A stretch of 64,000 bases of DNA from Streptomyces sp. CG 926 (GCF_003148825.1 NZ_QGGZ01000001.1:372001-436000), one strand, 5' to 3'; positions 24,769 to 33,928 are shown, counted from the first letter of the stretch. The notes: generated from the sequence alone by a model not told the origin. Translations and numbers: made by a program.

Positions 24769-27474
24769 ATGGGGGATCTGCTCGTCTTCGTCCTGAGCGG
24801 TCTGGTTTCCGGCGCCCTGTACGCACTGCTCGCCACCGGGCTGGTGCTGTCGTACTCGGCGTCCGGACTGTTCAACTTCGCGCACGGGGCCACCGCCTAC
24901 CTGTGCGCGCTCACCTTCTACGAGCTGCACTCGGGGCTCGGCTGGCCCGCCGTCCCGGCCGCCCTGCTGGTGGTGTGCGTACTGGCTCCCGGTCTCGGCT
25001 GGGGGCTGGACCGGCTGATGTTCCGGCGGCTCGCCCGGGTCGGTGAGACCGCGCAGATCGTGGCCACCATCGGGCTGCTGGTGGCGCTGCCGGCCGCCGG
25101 GCTGTGGGTGGTGGAGCTGTTGGCGGACGCGGGCGCGCCGGTGCAGCCGGCGGAGAACCAGTTCGGGCTGCCGGGAGTGGGACCCAGCCCGGCGAAGTCC
25201 TGGCAGCTCGCGGACGGCGTGGGCATCGACTCCGACCAGCTGATCACCTGGGTGGTGACGGCGCTGGTGGCGGTGGCCCTGTGGGTGCTGATGCGGCACA
25301 CGCGGCTGGGGCTGCGCCTGCGCGCCGCCGTCGACAACCGCTCGCTGACCGAGCTGCGCGGCATCAGCGCCGACCGGCTGTCGTCGGTGGCCTGGATGAT
25401 CGCGTCGGGGCTGGCCGGGCTGGCGGGTGTCCTGGCGACGCCGCTGCTGGGGCTGTCGGCGCACGACTTCACCCTGTTCCTGTTCGTCTCGGCCACGGCG
25501 GCGGTCATCGGACGGTTCGCGTCCGTGCCACTCGCCTTCGCGGGCGGACTCGGGCTCGGGGTGCTGCAGAACCTGGTGGCCGGGTACGCGTCCTTCGCCG
25601 AGTCCGTCACCGGATTCCGCACGGCCGTACCCTTCCTGATCCTGTTCGGCGGGCTGCTGGTGCTCACCCGTCGGGCGCGCACGGCGGGGGTCGCGGCCGT
25701 GGACCCGCCGCCGGTCGACCATCTGGCCGGGGCCCCGTGGTCACGGCGGTGGGGGGTGTGGGCGGCGGGCGCGGTGCTCCTGTGCGTGGCGTTCTACACC
25801 GTGACCACACCCTTCTGGAGCGGGCTGCTGGCACAGGGCCTGGCCGTCGCGCTCGTGTTCATGTCCTTCACGGTGGTGACCGGCCTCGGGGCGATGGTCT
25901 CGCTGGCGCAGGGCACCTTCGTGACCGGCGCGGCACTCGTGGCGGGGCTGCTCATGAGCCGGGGCTGGCCCTTCGTGGCCGCGCTGGCGGTGGGCACCTG
26001 CGTGGCGGCCCTGTTGGGGGCGCTCGTCGCGCTGCCAGCGCTGCGGCTGGGCGGCAGGTCCCTGGCCCTGGCCACGCTGGCGCTGGCCTTCCTCGCCGAT
26101 CAGGTGCTGTTCCAGCTGCGGTGGCTGCGCAACGGCGACGCGGGGTGGTCGATCCCGCGACCGGTGTTCGGACCGGTGGACCTCTCCGACGACCGGGCGC
26201 TGGGGGTGGCCCTGGTGGTGCTGGTCGCGCTGGTGGCGGCCGGGCTGACCGCGCTGCGCGGCTCCCCGTCGGGGCGGGCGATGCTGGCGGTCCGGTCGGC
26301 CCCGGCGGCGGCGGTCGCCTCGGGGGTGTCCGTGCTGCGCACGAAACTGCTGCTGTTCACCCTGTCCGCGGGGCTCGCCGGGTTCGGGGGCGTGCTGTAC
26401 GCCTCGTACAACACCCGGATCACGGCAACGGACTTCACGGCGATGACCGGGCTGGTGTGGCTGGCGGTGGTCGTGGCGGCCGGGGTGCGCAGGCCGCAGT
26501 ACGCGGTGGTGGCGGGGCTGGTGTTCGCCGTCGCCCCGCGGGTGCTGTCCGACTACGTGACCGGGTCCGCGCACCTGCCGGTGATCCTGTTCGGGCTGGC
26601 GGGATTGGCCCTGGCCAACGATCCCGACGGATATTGCGCGGCGGTTCCGGTGCGGCTCGCTCGGCGGCGCGCCGCCGCCCCTTCCCGGCGCTCCGCACCG
26701 AACCCGTCGGGGGCTCCGCCCCCGAACCCCCGCGCCGCTATCTCCCCCAACTACCGCCGGGAGGGGCCCCCTGGCGGGGCTGATGTCGCCCTGGAGCTGC
26801 GCGGGGTCACCGCCGGGTACGACGGGGGGCTCGTGCTGCACGGGGTGGACCTCGCCGTCCGCGCGGGCGAGATCCTCGCCGTGCTGGGGCCCAACGGAGC
26901 CGGGAAGAGCACCGCCTGCCGGGTCGCCGCCGGGCTGCTGCCGGTCGGGTCCGGGGCGGTGTACGTGGGCGGGCGGGACGCGACCGGGGACGGGGCCGTG
27001 CGCCGGTCGCGGGCCGGGGTGCTGCTCGCCCCCGAAGGCCGCGGGATCTTCCCCGCGCTCACCATCGAGGAGAACCTCGCCCTGTACCTCCAGGACGCCG
27101 ACGCCCGGGCCGCCGTCTACGCGCACTTCCCGCGGCTCGCCGAGCGGCGCCGGATCCCCGCCGGGGCGCTCTCGGGCGGGGAGCAGCAGATGCTCGCCCT
27201 GGCGCCGCTGCTCCAGCGGCCGCCCACGGTACTGATCGCCGACGAACCCTCGCTCGGGCTCGCCCCACGCGTGGTCGAGGAGGTGTACGCGCTGCTCACC
27301 GAGCTCCGTGACGCCGGGACGGCGCTGCTCCTGGTGGAGGAGAAGGCGGCCGAGATCCTCGGGATCGCCGACACCGTGGCCTACCTCTCCCAGGGCCGGG
27401 TCTCCTGGTGCGGCCCCCGGGCCGAGGTGGAGGCGGACCGACTCACCGAGGCCTACCTGGGGATGGCGACATGA
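24769..27474 (+). CDS. Fused LivH-LivM permease and LivF ATPase
   Basis: 901 aa. Residues 1-300 are a LivH-like permease (about 8 hydrophobic segments; LFNFAHGATAYL, GLAGLAGVLATPLLG). Residues 335-620 are a LivM-like permease (VTGLGAMVSLAQGTFV, LFTLSAGLAGFGGVLYAS). Residues about 680-901 are a LivF-type ATPase with Walker A GPNGAGKS, signature LSGGEQQ and Walker B VLIADEPS. The linker (about 620-680) is arginine/proline-rich and is encoded by a Streptomyces-type intergenic hairpin read in frame. Normally these are three genes. It ends in ATGA overlap with the LivG-like gene. Confidence 0.9.
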   Translation: MGDLLVFVLSGLVSGALYALLATGLVLSYSASGLFNFAHGATAYLCALTFYELHSGLGWPAVPAALLVVCVLAPGLGWGLDRLMFRRLARVGETAQIVATIGLLVALPAAGLWVVELLADAGAPVQPAENQFGLPGVGPSPAKSWQLADGVGIDSDQLITWVVTALVAVALWVLMRHTRLGLRLRAAVDNRSLTELRGISADRLSSVAWMIASGLAGLAGVLATPLLGLSAHDFTLFLFVSATAAVIGRFASVPLAFAGGLGLGVLQNLVAGYASFAESVTGFRTAVPFLILFGGLLVLTRRARTAGVAAVDPPPVDHLAGAPWSRRWGVWAAGAVLLCVAFYTVTTPFWSGLLAQGLAVALVFMSFTVVTGLGAMVSLAQGTFVTGAALVAGLLMSRGWPFVAALAVGTCVAALLGALVALPALRLGGRSLALATLALAFLADQVLFQLRWLRNGDAGWSIPRPVFGPVDLSDDRALGVALVVLVALVAAGLTALRGSPSGRAMLAVRSAPAAAVASGVSVLRTKLLLFTLSAGLAGFGGVLYASYNTRITATDFTAMTGLVWLAVVVAAGVRRPQYAVVAGLVFAVAPRVLSDYVTGSAHLPVILFGLAGLALANDPDGYCAAVPVRLARRRAAAPSRRSAPNPSGAPPPNPRAAISPNYRREGPPGGADVALELRGVTAGYDGGLVLHGVDLAVRAGEILAVLGPNGAGKSTACRVAAGLLPVGSGAVYVGGRDATGDGAVRRSRAGVLLAPEGRGIFPALTIEENLALYLQDADARAAVYAHFPRLAERRRIPAGALSGGEQQMLALAPLLQRPPTVLIADEPSLGLAPRVVEEVYALLTELRDAGTALLLVEEKAAEILGIADTVAYLSQGRVSWCGPRAEVEADRLTEAYLGMAT
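26709..26723. repeat. Streptomyces intergenic-type hairpin inside coding sequence
   Basis: GGGGGCTCCGCCCCC, followed by gaacccccgcg, is the core of a short element common between Streptomyces genes. Here it lies in the linker joining the permease and ATPase parts of one ORF. Confidence 0.55.
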
Positions 27475-28247
27475 GCGAGGGCGGGTACGTACTGCAGGCC
27501 CGCGGGATCGGCGTGCGCTTCGGCGGCGTCCGGGCGCTGACCGGGGTGGATCTCGGGGTCCGGGCGGGCGAGGTGTGCGGGCTGATCGGGCCGAACGGCG
27601 CCGGGAAGACCACGCTGTTCGACGTGCTGTCCGGGATCCGCCGCCCCGAACGGGGGCGGCTGCTGCTGGACGGTACGGACATCACCCGCCGCTCCCCGGT
27701 CTGGCGGGCCCGGCACGGGATACGCCGGACCTTCCAGCGGCAGCAGTTGTTCGGGCAGCTCAGCGTGGCCGACAACGTGCTGGTGGCGCAGGAGTGGCGG
27801 GGCGGCGGGGGCGGACCGGCCGCCGATCTGCTCGCCCTGCCGCCCCGGCGCGCCCGGGAGCGCGAGCGCCGGGCCCGCGGCGAGCGGGTGCTGGCCGACT
27901 GCGGGATCGGGGCGCTCGGAGCCTCGTACGCGGGCGGGCTGCCCGTCGGGCAGGCCCGGATGGTGGAGCTGGCCCGTGCGCTGGCCGATCCGCCGCGGGT
28001 GCTGCTGCTGGACGAGCCCGCTTCGGGCATGTCCGCGCCCGAGCGGGACCGGCTCGCGGAGGTCGTGCGGCGGCTGGCGGAGCGGGAGGGCTGCGCGGTG
28101 CTGCTGGTCGAGCACAACGTGACCTTCGTGATGGAGCTGTGCGCGCGGGTCGTGGTACTGGACCTCGGGACGGTACTGGCCGAGGGCAGCGCGGCCGAGG
28201 TCCGGGCGAACCCGCTGGTGCGGGAGGCGTACCTCGGGACCTCGTGA
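27471..28247 (+). CDS. LivG-like ABC ATPase
   Basis: 258 aa. Walker A GPNGAGKTT, Q-loop region RTFQRQQLFGQLSV, Walker B VLLLDEPASGM and switch His in LLVEHN are present. It is the second ATPase of the Liv-type importer, encoded with an ATGA overlap after the fused permease gene. The ABC signature that is usually LSYGQQR in LivG is here LPVGQAR, with proline and valine at the second and third positions; the Gly and Gln are retained. It may still work, with the partner ATPase supplying the canonical signature. Confidence 0.9.
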   Translation: MSEGGYVLQARGIGVRFGGVRALTGVDLGVRAGEVCGLIGPNGAGKTTLFDVLSGIRRPERGRLLLDGTDITRRSPVWRARHGIRRTFQRQQLFGQLSVADNVLVAQEWRGGGGGPAADLLALPPRRARERERRARGERVLADCGIGALGASYAGGLPVGQARMVELARALADPPRVLLLDEPASGMSAPERDRLAEVVRRLAEREGCAVLLVEHNVTFVMELCARVVVLDLGTVLAEGSAAEVRANPLVREAYLGTS

Positions 28248-28279
28248 GGACGCCACGCGCGGAGCGGGTGGCGGGAATA

Positions 28280-28317
28280 CGTCGTACGAGAGGCCGGTTG
28301 TCGCCCCTCGTACGACG
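28280..28317. promoter_or_regulatory. Paired TCGTACGA palindromes before the aldo-keto reductase gene
   Basis: CGTCGTACGAG (28280-28290) and CTCGTACGACG (28307-28317) form a long inverted repeat, and each contains the 8-bp palindrome TCGTACGA, 26 bp apart. It can be a terminator hairpin of the ABC operon or a double operator for the aldo-keto reductase gene. Confidence 0.45.
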
Positions 28318-28364
28318 CTCCATCCCCGCCGCACCACGACACCGACGTGAGGGAACGACCAGAC

Positions 28365-29213
28365 GTGAACCAGGTCCCCGCCATCAAGCTCAACAACGGC
28401 ACGCTCATGCCCCAGCTCGGCTACGGCGTCTGGCAGGTGCCCGACGCGGAGGCGGAGCACGCTGTCGGGACCGCCCTGGAGGCCGGCTACCGCAGCGTCG
28501 ACACGGCTGCCGTCTACGGCAACGAGGCCGGTACCGGCAAGGCCCTCGCCGCCTCCGGGCTGGCGCGCGAGGAGCTGTTCGTCACCACCAAGCTGTGGAA
28601 CGGCCCGAAGCAGAAGTGGGGCCGGGACCAGGTGCTGCGCGCCTTCGACGACTCCCTGGCGAAGCTGCGCCTGGACCACGTCGACCTGTACCTGATCCAC
28701 TGGCCGCGTCCGATGCGTGACGACTTCGTCGCCATCTGGAAGACCTTCGAGGAGATCGCGGCGAGCGGGCGCGCCAAGGCGGTCGGTGTGTCGAACTTCC
28801 GCCCGGCCGACCTGGCGCGCATCGCTGCCGAGAGCGAGCTGGTCCCGGCCGTGAACCAGGTCGAACTGCACCCGCTCTTCCCGCAGGCCGAGCTGCGCGC
28901 CGTGCACGCCGAGCGCGGGATCGCCACCGAGGCCTGGTCCCCGCTGGGCCAGGGCAAGGAGCTGCTGACGCTCCCGGCCGTGACCGCGATCGCCGCCGCG
29001 TACGGCCGTAGCGCCGCGCAGGTGGTACTGCGCTGGCACCTGCAGCACGGGAACGTCGTGATCCCGAAGTCGGTGACGCCCGCGCGCATCCGGGAGAACC
29101 TGGACGTGTTCGGCTTCGAGCTGGCGACCGCCGACATGGCCACGCTGGACGCCCTGGGCGCGGGGGCGTCGGGCCGCCGGATCGGCCCGGACCCGGCCGA
29201 GTTCGACGTGTGA
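28365..29213 (+). CDS. Aldo/keto reductase
   Basis: 282 aa NADPH-dependent TIM-barrel reductase of the AKR5-like group. The catalytic tetrad is visible: Asp and Tyr in SVDTAAVYGNE, Lys in TTKLW and His in LYLIHWP; the phosphate-binding region VVIPKSVTPARIREN is present near the C-terminus. Such enzymes reduce aldehydes, ketones and sugars. I chose the GTG at 28365, which has GAGGGAA about 9 nt upstream; the GTG at 28347 lies before that site. Confidence 0.92.
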   Translation: MNQVPAIKLNNGTLMPQLGYGVWQVPDAEAEHAVGTALEAGYRSVDTAAVYGNEAGTGKALAASGLAREELFVTTKLWNGPKQKWGRDQVLRAFDDSLAKLRLDHVDLYLIHWPRPMRDDFVAIWKTFEEIAASGRAKAVGVSNFRPADLARIAAESELVPAVNQVELHPLFPQAELRAVHAERGIATEAWSPLGQGKELLTLPAVTAIAAAYGRSAAQVVLRWHLQHGNVVIPKSVTPARIRENLDVFGFELATADMATLDALGAGASGRRIGPDPAEFDV

Positions 29214-29216
29214 CAC

Positions 29217-29290
29217 GGTCCGGGGCCGGTTCCGGACGTGGTCCGGGGCCGGTTCCGGGTTCGGTTCCGGTTCCGGGGTCGTGCGCCGGG
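29217..29290. repeat. Low-complexity GGTTCCGG repeats
   Basis: Imperfect repeats of GGTTCCGG and GGTCCGGGGCCGG directly after the aldo-keto reductase stop. No gene is supported; it lies between convergent genes and may contribute to termination. Confidence 0.5.
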
Positions 29291-29366
29291 ACCGGCTGCG
29301 GAGTCGGCTCCGTGTTCAGCTCCGTGGTCGACTCCCTGGGCGGCTCCGGGTGGGCCTTCCCGGGGG

Positions 29367-30131
29367 TCAGACGCGTACGAAGCTCCGTATGCGGTACGTC
29401 GGCTCCGCGCGCGGGACGTCCTGGTCCGGCAGCAGCTCCAGCCGGGCCGCCAGTTCCCGCGCGGTGATGCCGCGCGGGACGATGCGGGAGGCGTACCGGC
29501 CCGCGAGCAGGTCCACGGCCGAGCCGCGCGGGGTACGGCCCTGGCCGTGGCCGGTGAACCGGGCCTCGCCGACCGCCAGGAGTCCCGCCCGGGCCGCGTA
29601 GGCCTCCACGTCCCCGGAGGCGTCCGAGGGGGTCGGGGTCAGGTGCGCGGCGAAGACGGCGTCGATGTCGCTGCCGACGTCGTGCGCCGAGTCCTTGTCC
29701 ACGGTGGCGAGGAGGACCCCGCCGGGCCGCAGCACCCGGGCGGCCTCGGCGATCACCGCCGGCACCAGGCCCGGCTCGCGCAGCAGGTGCAGCAGCCACA
29801 CCGCGCTGACCGCGTCCAGGGATCGTGACCGGACCGGAAGCCGGGCCGCGTCGGCGACGATCACCGGGACGCCGCGCCGCACGGCCGCCGCGGCCATGCC
29901 GCGGGAGGCGTCCGCGCCCAGGACGCTCAGGGCGGGGCGCCTCAGCCGACCGGTGACGATGCCGGTGCCGCACCCCAGGTCGAGCAGGGTGTGCGCGTCC
30001 GCGGGAAGCAGTTCGAGGACGGCGGCGGCCGCCGCCTCGGCGCGCGGAACTCCGCCGCGGGTGGCGTCGTAGGACTCGGCCTCCGCGTCGTAGTCGAGCA
30101 GGGTTCTCACGGACGGTATGTGCGTGGTCAT
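29367..30131 (-). CDS. SAM-dependent class I methyltransferase
   Basis: 254 aa. SAM-binding motif I is LLDLGCGTGIVTGRL (about residues 49-63), motif II lies at LGADASRGM and motif III around ARVLRPGGVLLATV. The domain continues to residue 160; the C-terminal part has no catalytic motif I can name. The start overlaps the stop of the pterin dehydratase gene as TGATG, so the two are cotranscribed and coupled. Substrate unknown. Confidence 0.88.
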   Translation of the reverse strand: MTTHIPSVRTLLDYDAEAESYDATRGGVPRAEAAAAAVLELLPADAHTLLDLGCGTGIVTGRLRRPALSVLGADASRGMAAAAVRRGVPVIVADAARLPVRSRSLDAVSAVWLLHLLREPGLVPAVIAEAARVLRPGGVLLATVDKDSAHDVGSDIDAVFAAHLTPTPSDASGDVEAYAARAGLLAVGEARFTGHGQGRTPRGSAVDLLAGRYASRIVPRGITARELAARLELLPDQDVPRAEPTYRIRSFVRV

Positions 30132-30436
30132 CAGCTCGCGCCGTGGGCCGGGGCGAGGGCCTCGACGCGTTCGGCGAGGGCGAAGTCGGACTCCGTCACC
30201 ACATCGCCGGCGTCGTGGCTGTTCACGGAGAGCCGGACCGTGTCGTAGCCGAGGGTCAGGTCGGAGTGGTGGTTCAACTCCTGCTGGACGCTGGCGATAT
30301 GGGCGACGAGGGCGCTCGCGGCGAAGTGCGAGCCCAGCCGGTAGGTGCGGAAGATCCGGTCGTCCTCGAAGGCCCAGCCGGGGAGCTCCCGCAACCGGTC
30401 CTCGATCTCCTTCTGTGACAGCGGCTCACTCGGCAT
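30131..30436 (-). CDS. phhB: 4a-hydroxytetrahydrobiopterin dehydratase
   Basis: 101 aa, normal family length. The core HHSDLTLGYDTVRLSVNSHDAG and LPGWAF are typical of pterin-4a-carbinolamine dehydratase, with the catalytic His pair in LNHHSD. The enzyme recycles pterin cofactor in aromatic amino-acid hydroxylation; no hydroxylase gene lies near. GGAG is present upstream. Coupled to the methyltransferase gene (TGATG). Confidence 0.92.
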   Translation of the reverse strand: MPSEPLSQKEIEDRLRELPGWAFEDDRIFRTYRLGSHFAASALVAHIASVQQELNHHSDLTLGYDTVRLSVNSHDAGDVVTESDFALAERVEALAPAHGAS

Positions 30437-30580
30437 GCACCGGCTCCTTTTCCCCGTGACGTGTAGTCAAGGTTCCCACAGTGCACGGTGGAACAATCCT
30501 TTCGCGCCATAGTGCGCTCGGGTGCTTCTACGCCTTCCCGGTCCGCCGCACCCCCCATATGCTCCTGCGCCGAACGGACT

Positions 30581-30595
30581 GTTACCAGCGGTAAC
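30581..30595 (+). promoter_or_regulatory. GTTACC-AGC-GGTAAC dyad upstream of the Tat FAD enzyme gene
   Basis: Perfect 6-bp arms with a 3-nt spacer, ending 15 nt before the ATG at 30611 and next to its ribosome site. A repressor site or small RNA hairpin. Confidence 0.4.
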
Positions 30596-30610
30596 GAAGG
30601 GGCATTCGCC

Positions 30611-32398
30611 ATGGCGGGCACGGGAAGTTCCAGACGTACGTTCATTGCCGGCGCGGGCGCGGCGGCTGCCGCCGGGGCCGTCCTGACCGGGGCCGGAGCC
30701 GCGCCCGCGACGGCCGCCGAGGCCGGTCCGACCCCGGGCGGACGGCGGGTCGCGGTGCTCGGCGGCGGGGTGGCGGGCCTGACGGCGGCGCACGAACTCG
30801 CCGAGCGGGGCTACGCCGTGACCGTGTACGAGCGCCGGGCCCTGGGAGGCAAGGCGCGCAGCATGGACGTACCCGGCAGCGCCCGTGGTGGACGCCGGCC
30901 GCTGCCCGCCGAGCACGGCTTCCGCTTCATCCCCGGCATCTACCACAACCTGCCCGACACCATGCGGCGCATCCCCTTCCCGGGGAACGCGGCCGGGGTG
31001 TGGGACAACCTCGTCGCCCCGCGCGAGATGATGTTCGCCCGCGCGGCCGGGCGCGAGGACCTGCGCGGACCCATCCCCTGGCCCGGGCACTCCCCCGCCG
31101 AGCTGACGCCCGAGGAGATCCGGCGCGCCCTCACCGGCATCCTGCAGACACTGGTCCGGCTCCCGCCGCACGAGACGGCGTACTTCGTCGACCGCGTGCT
31201 GGTCTTCCTCACCAGCTGCGACGAGCGGCGCGAGGACGTCTGGGAACGGACGCCGTGGTGGGACTTCGTGCGTGCGGAACGGATGTCGAACGAGTACCGG
31301 CGCATCCTCGCCGTCGGCATCACCCGCAATATCGTGGCGACCAAGGCCGAGGAGGCCTCCACCCGCACGGTCGGCACCCTCGGCGAGGCCTTCGTGTTCA
31401 ACCTGCTGGGACGCGGGGCCGACGGCCCGCCCGACCGGATCCTCAACCTGCCGACCAACGAGGCCTGGATCGATCCCTGGGAGGCCCATCTGCGCTCCCT
31501 CGGTGTGGAGTTCAGGATCGGCTGGACGGTACGGGAGGTGCGGTACGCGGACGGCCGGGTGAGCGGGATCGCCGTCGAGGGGCCGGACGGCGTCGGGCGG
31601 ACCGTCACCGCCGATCAGTACGTGAGCGCGCTGCCCGTCGAGCACGCCCGTCGCACCTGGAGCGCGGCGCTGCGGGCCGCCGATCCGATGCTGGGGCGCT
31701 GCGACAAGCTGGAGACGGACTGGATGACCGGGATCCAGTTCTATCTGACCGAACGGGCCGAGCTGGTGCACGGTCACCTCAACTGCATCGACTCTCCCTG
31801 GTCGTTGACGGCGATCCAGCAGGCCGAGCACTGGCCGGCCCGCGACTTCCCGGCCGACTACGGCGACGGGACGGCGGTCGACTGCCTGTCGGTGGACATC
31901 TCCGAGTGGGACAAGCCGGGGATCCTCTACGGGAAGACGGCCAAGCAGTGCACCCGCGAGGAGGTGGCACGGGAGGTGTGGGCGCAGCTGAAGGCCTCCC
32001 TCAACGACACCGGGAAGGCCCTGCTGACCGACTCCACACTGCACTCGTGGTTCCTGGACCCGGGCGTGGACGGTCTGGGCACCCCGCACCCCACCAACCA
32101 GGACGAGCTGTTGATCCACCCGGTCGGCACCCTGCACAACCGGCCGAGCGCGGGCACCCGTATCCCGAACTTCTTCCTCAGCGGGGACTACGTGGCCGTC
32201 GACATCGACCTGGCGACGATGGAGGGGGCCAACGCCTCGGCGCGCGCGGCCGTCAACTCCCTGCTGGACCGCGACGGATCGGACGCCGCGCGATGCGCCG
32301 TCCACCGGATGTACCGGGCGCCGGAGCTGGAGGCCGCCAAGCGGCACGACCGGTGGCGTTACCGGCTGGGCCTACGGAACCTCTTCGACCTGGGCTGA
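30611..32398 (+). CDS. Tat-exported FAD-dependent dehydrogenase (phytoene desaturase-like)
   Basis: 595 aa. The N-terminus has a twin-arginine signal (SSRRTFIAGAGAAAAAGAV), so the folded flavoprotein is probably exported. The FAD-binding motif VAVLGGGVAGLTAAHELAERG follows at about residue 52, with FLSGDYVAVDIDLATMEGA near the C-terminus as in amine oxidase/carotene desaturase-type enzymes. Related proteins are called hydroxysqualene dehydroxylase-like. GAAGGGG precedes the ATG at 30611; the longer frame start at 30488 precedes the operator and is unlikely. Product unknown. Confidence 0.85.
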   Translation: MAGTGSSRRTFIAGAGAAAAAGAVLTGAGAAPATAAEAGPTPGGRRVAVLGGGVAGLTAAHELAERGYAVTVYERRALGGKARSMDVPGSARGGRRPLPAEHGFRFIPGIYHNLPDTMRRIPFPGNAAGVWDNLVAPREMMFARAAGREDLRGPIPWPGHSPAELTPEEIRRALTGILQTLVRLPPHETAYFVDRVLVFLTSCDERREDVWERTPWWDFVRAERMSNEYRRILAVGITRNIVATKAEEASTRTVGTLGEAFVFNLLGRGADGPPDRILNLPTNEAWIDPWEAHLRSLGVEFRIGWTVREVRYADGRVSGIAVEGPDGVGRTVTADQYVSALPVEHARRTWSAALRAADPMLGRCDKLETDWMTGIQFYLTERAELVHGHLNCIDSPWSLTAIQQAEHWPARDFPADYGDGTAVDCLSVDISEWDKPGILYGKTAKQCTREEVAREVWAQLKASLNDTGKALLTDSTLHSWFLDPGVDGLGTPHPTNQDELLIHPVGTLHNRPSAGTRIPNFFLSGDYVAVDIDLATMEGANASARAAVNSLLDRDGSDAARCAVHRMYRAPELEAAKRHDRWRYRLGLRNLFDLG

Positions 32399-32428
32399 GC
32401 GCCGGCCCTCTGGGCTAACGTCGTGCAC

Positions 32429-33241
32429 ATGACGACGAGGAGTGCGGCGACGAGTCCGACGACCGGTGTGGGCACCCTGCTGCGCGGCTGGCGGGAGCGG
32501 CGCGGCATCAGCCAGCTGGAGCTGGCCGGCCGCGCCGACTCCTCGTCCCGGCACATCAGCTTCATCGAGACGGGCCGGTCCCGGCCGAGCGAGGAGATGG
32601 TGCTGCGGCTCGCCGACCACCTCGACGTACCGATGCGGGAGCGCAACTCCCTTCTCCTCGCGGCGGGTTACGCCCCTCGCTATGCGCACACCGCACTGGA
32701 CGACCCCGCGATGGAGACGCTGCGCGAGGGCATCGCCCGCCTGCTGACGGGATACGAGCCCTATCCCGCGCTGGTCGTGGACGCGCTCTACAACGTGGTC
32801 GCCGCCAACCAGGGCATCGCGATGCTGCTGGAAGGGCTGCCGGAGCACCTGCTGACCCCGCCGCTGAACGCCATGCGGATCACCCTGCACCCCGAAGGCC
32901 TGGCCCCGAGGATCCACAACCTCAAGGAGTGGCGCGGGCACCTGCTGGCGCAGATGGAGCGCCAGATCGGCCTGGCCCGCTCGGAGCCGCTGCGCGCCCT
33001 GCACGAGGAGGTGTCGGCCTACCCGATCGCCGACCGGCCGGGCGACAGCGCCCCGCAGGAGCCGACCGCGTACATCGCGCTGCCGCTCGTCATCGAGCAC
33101 GACGGGCACCTGCTGTCCTTCGTGTCGTCCATCGCGACCTTCAACACGCCGATGGACGTGACCGTCGCCGAGCTGGCCATCGAGACCATGCTCCCGGCCG
33201 ACCCGGCGACGGTGAAGTACTTGCGTTCACTGGGAGGTTGA
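32429..33241 (+). CDS. MmyB-type XRE regulator
   Basis: 270 aa. Residues about 12-65 form a HTH (LRGWRERRGISQLELAGRADSS... ETGRSRPSEEMVLRLADHL) and residues about 100-265 form the MmyB-like ligand-binding domain (VVDALYNVVAANQGIAML; ... FNTPMDVTVAELAIETMLPADPAT). Such regulators usually control a neighbouring oxidoreductase; candidates here are the FAD enzyme directly upstream in the same direction and the membrane gene downstream. TAACGT is 7 nt before the ATG, so it is likely leaderless. Confidence 0.9.
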   Translation: MTTRSAATSPTTGVGTLLRGWRERRGISQLELAGRADSSSRHISFIETGRSRPSEEMVLRLADHLDVPMRERNSLLLAAGYAPRYAHTALDDPAMETLREGIARLLTGYEPYPALVVDALYNVVAANQGIAMLLEGLPEHLLTPPLNAMRITLHPEGLAPRIHNLKEWRGHLLAQMERQIGLARSEPLRALHEEVSAYPIADRPGDSAPQEPTAYIALPLVIEHDGHLLSFVSSIATFNTPMDVTVAELAIETMLPADPATVKYLRSLGG

Positions 33242-33649
33242 GCCCGCGCGCAGGGCGATCTGCTGGAGCACGGCGAAGCCGCCCACGGTGAGGGCCTGCA
33301 TCGGGATCCACACCAGGCCCGCGGTGGTGGGCTCGAACCAGAGCGCGAGCGAAGCCAGGCTGAGCGCGGCCCAGGCGTAGTTCGTCTCGATGACGAGCTT
33401 CACGGGCAGGACGGGCGGCCGCCGCCGCGAGGCGAGCCATCCGACGCCGACCCCGTAGACGGCGAGCAGGATCCCGAGCTCGAGCAACAGCCCCTGCCCG
33501 ACCCCGAGCAGCCGACCGAGCGGGGCGGAGAAGGCGACGTACGCGAGCCCGTTGGCGGTGGTGACGACGGAGTCGAGGGCGAGGAAGCGGCGCAGGGCGG
33601 TCTGCGGGACGCGGTTGCGGGCGAAGCCGGCGAGCGGGGTCGCGGACAT
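33227..33649 (-). CDS. Small integral membrane protein
   Basis: 140 aa with four hydrophobic segments. I recognise no catalytic motif. GGAGG lies 9 nt before the ATG at 33649; an earlier frame start at 33736 adds non-membrane sequence. The 3' end overlaps the convergent MmyB-type gene by 15 bp. Confidence 0.75.
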   Translation of the reverse strand: MSATPLAGFARNRVPQTALRRFLALDSVVTTANGLAYVAFSAPLGRLLGVGQGLLLELGILLAVYGVGVGWLASRRRPPVLPVKLVIETNYAWAALSLASLALWFEPTTAGLVWIPMQALTVGGFAVLQQIALRAGSTSQ

Positions 33650-33928
33650 GGGAATCAGCCTCCATCGGAGTAGAACGGCCAGGTGGGACACGGATCCCGG
33701 GACCGAGTGCGCGGCCCCGGAACCCGATGCGTCCACTGTGCCGGGGGCCGCGGGGAGGGTCGATTACCTCAGAAGTAACGAGCGCTCCCCGGTGTCGCCC
33801 GTCGGAGATCCTTCGGCGGGACCGGGGGTGAACCGCAGCTCGTGCGCGGCGAATTGATACATGATCAGATGAGGTCGGATTCGAGCTAGAGTAGGCATTT
33901 CCAGCCAACACATTTCCCTGGGGGATCC
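33650..33928. other. Divergent intergenic region
   Basis: 279 bp with no supported gene. A -10-like TAGAGT (33887-33892) lies about 36 bp before the secreted-protein start. Confidence 0.4.

Noticed and set aside
30488..30611. Extended N-terminus for the FAD enzyme
   Set aside because: The Tat signal, ribosome site and operator all support the ATG at 30611.
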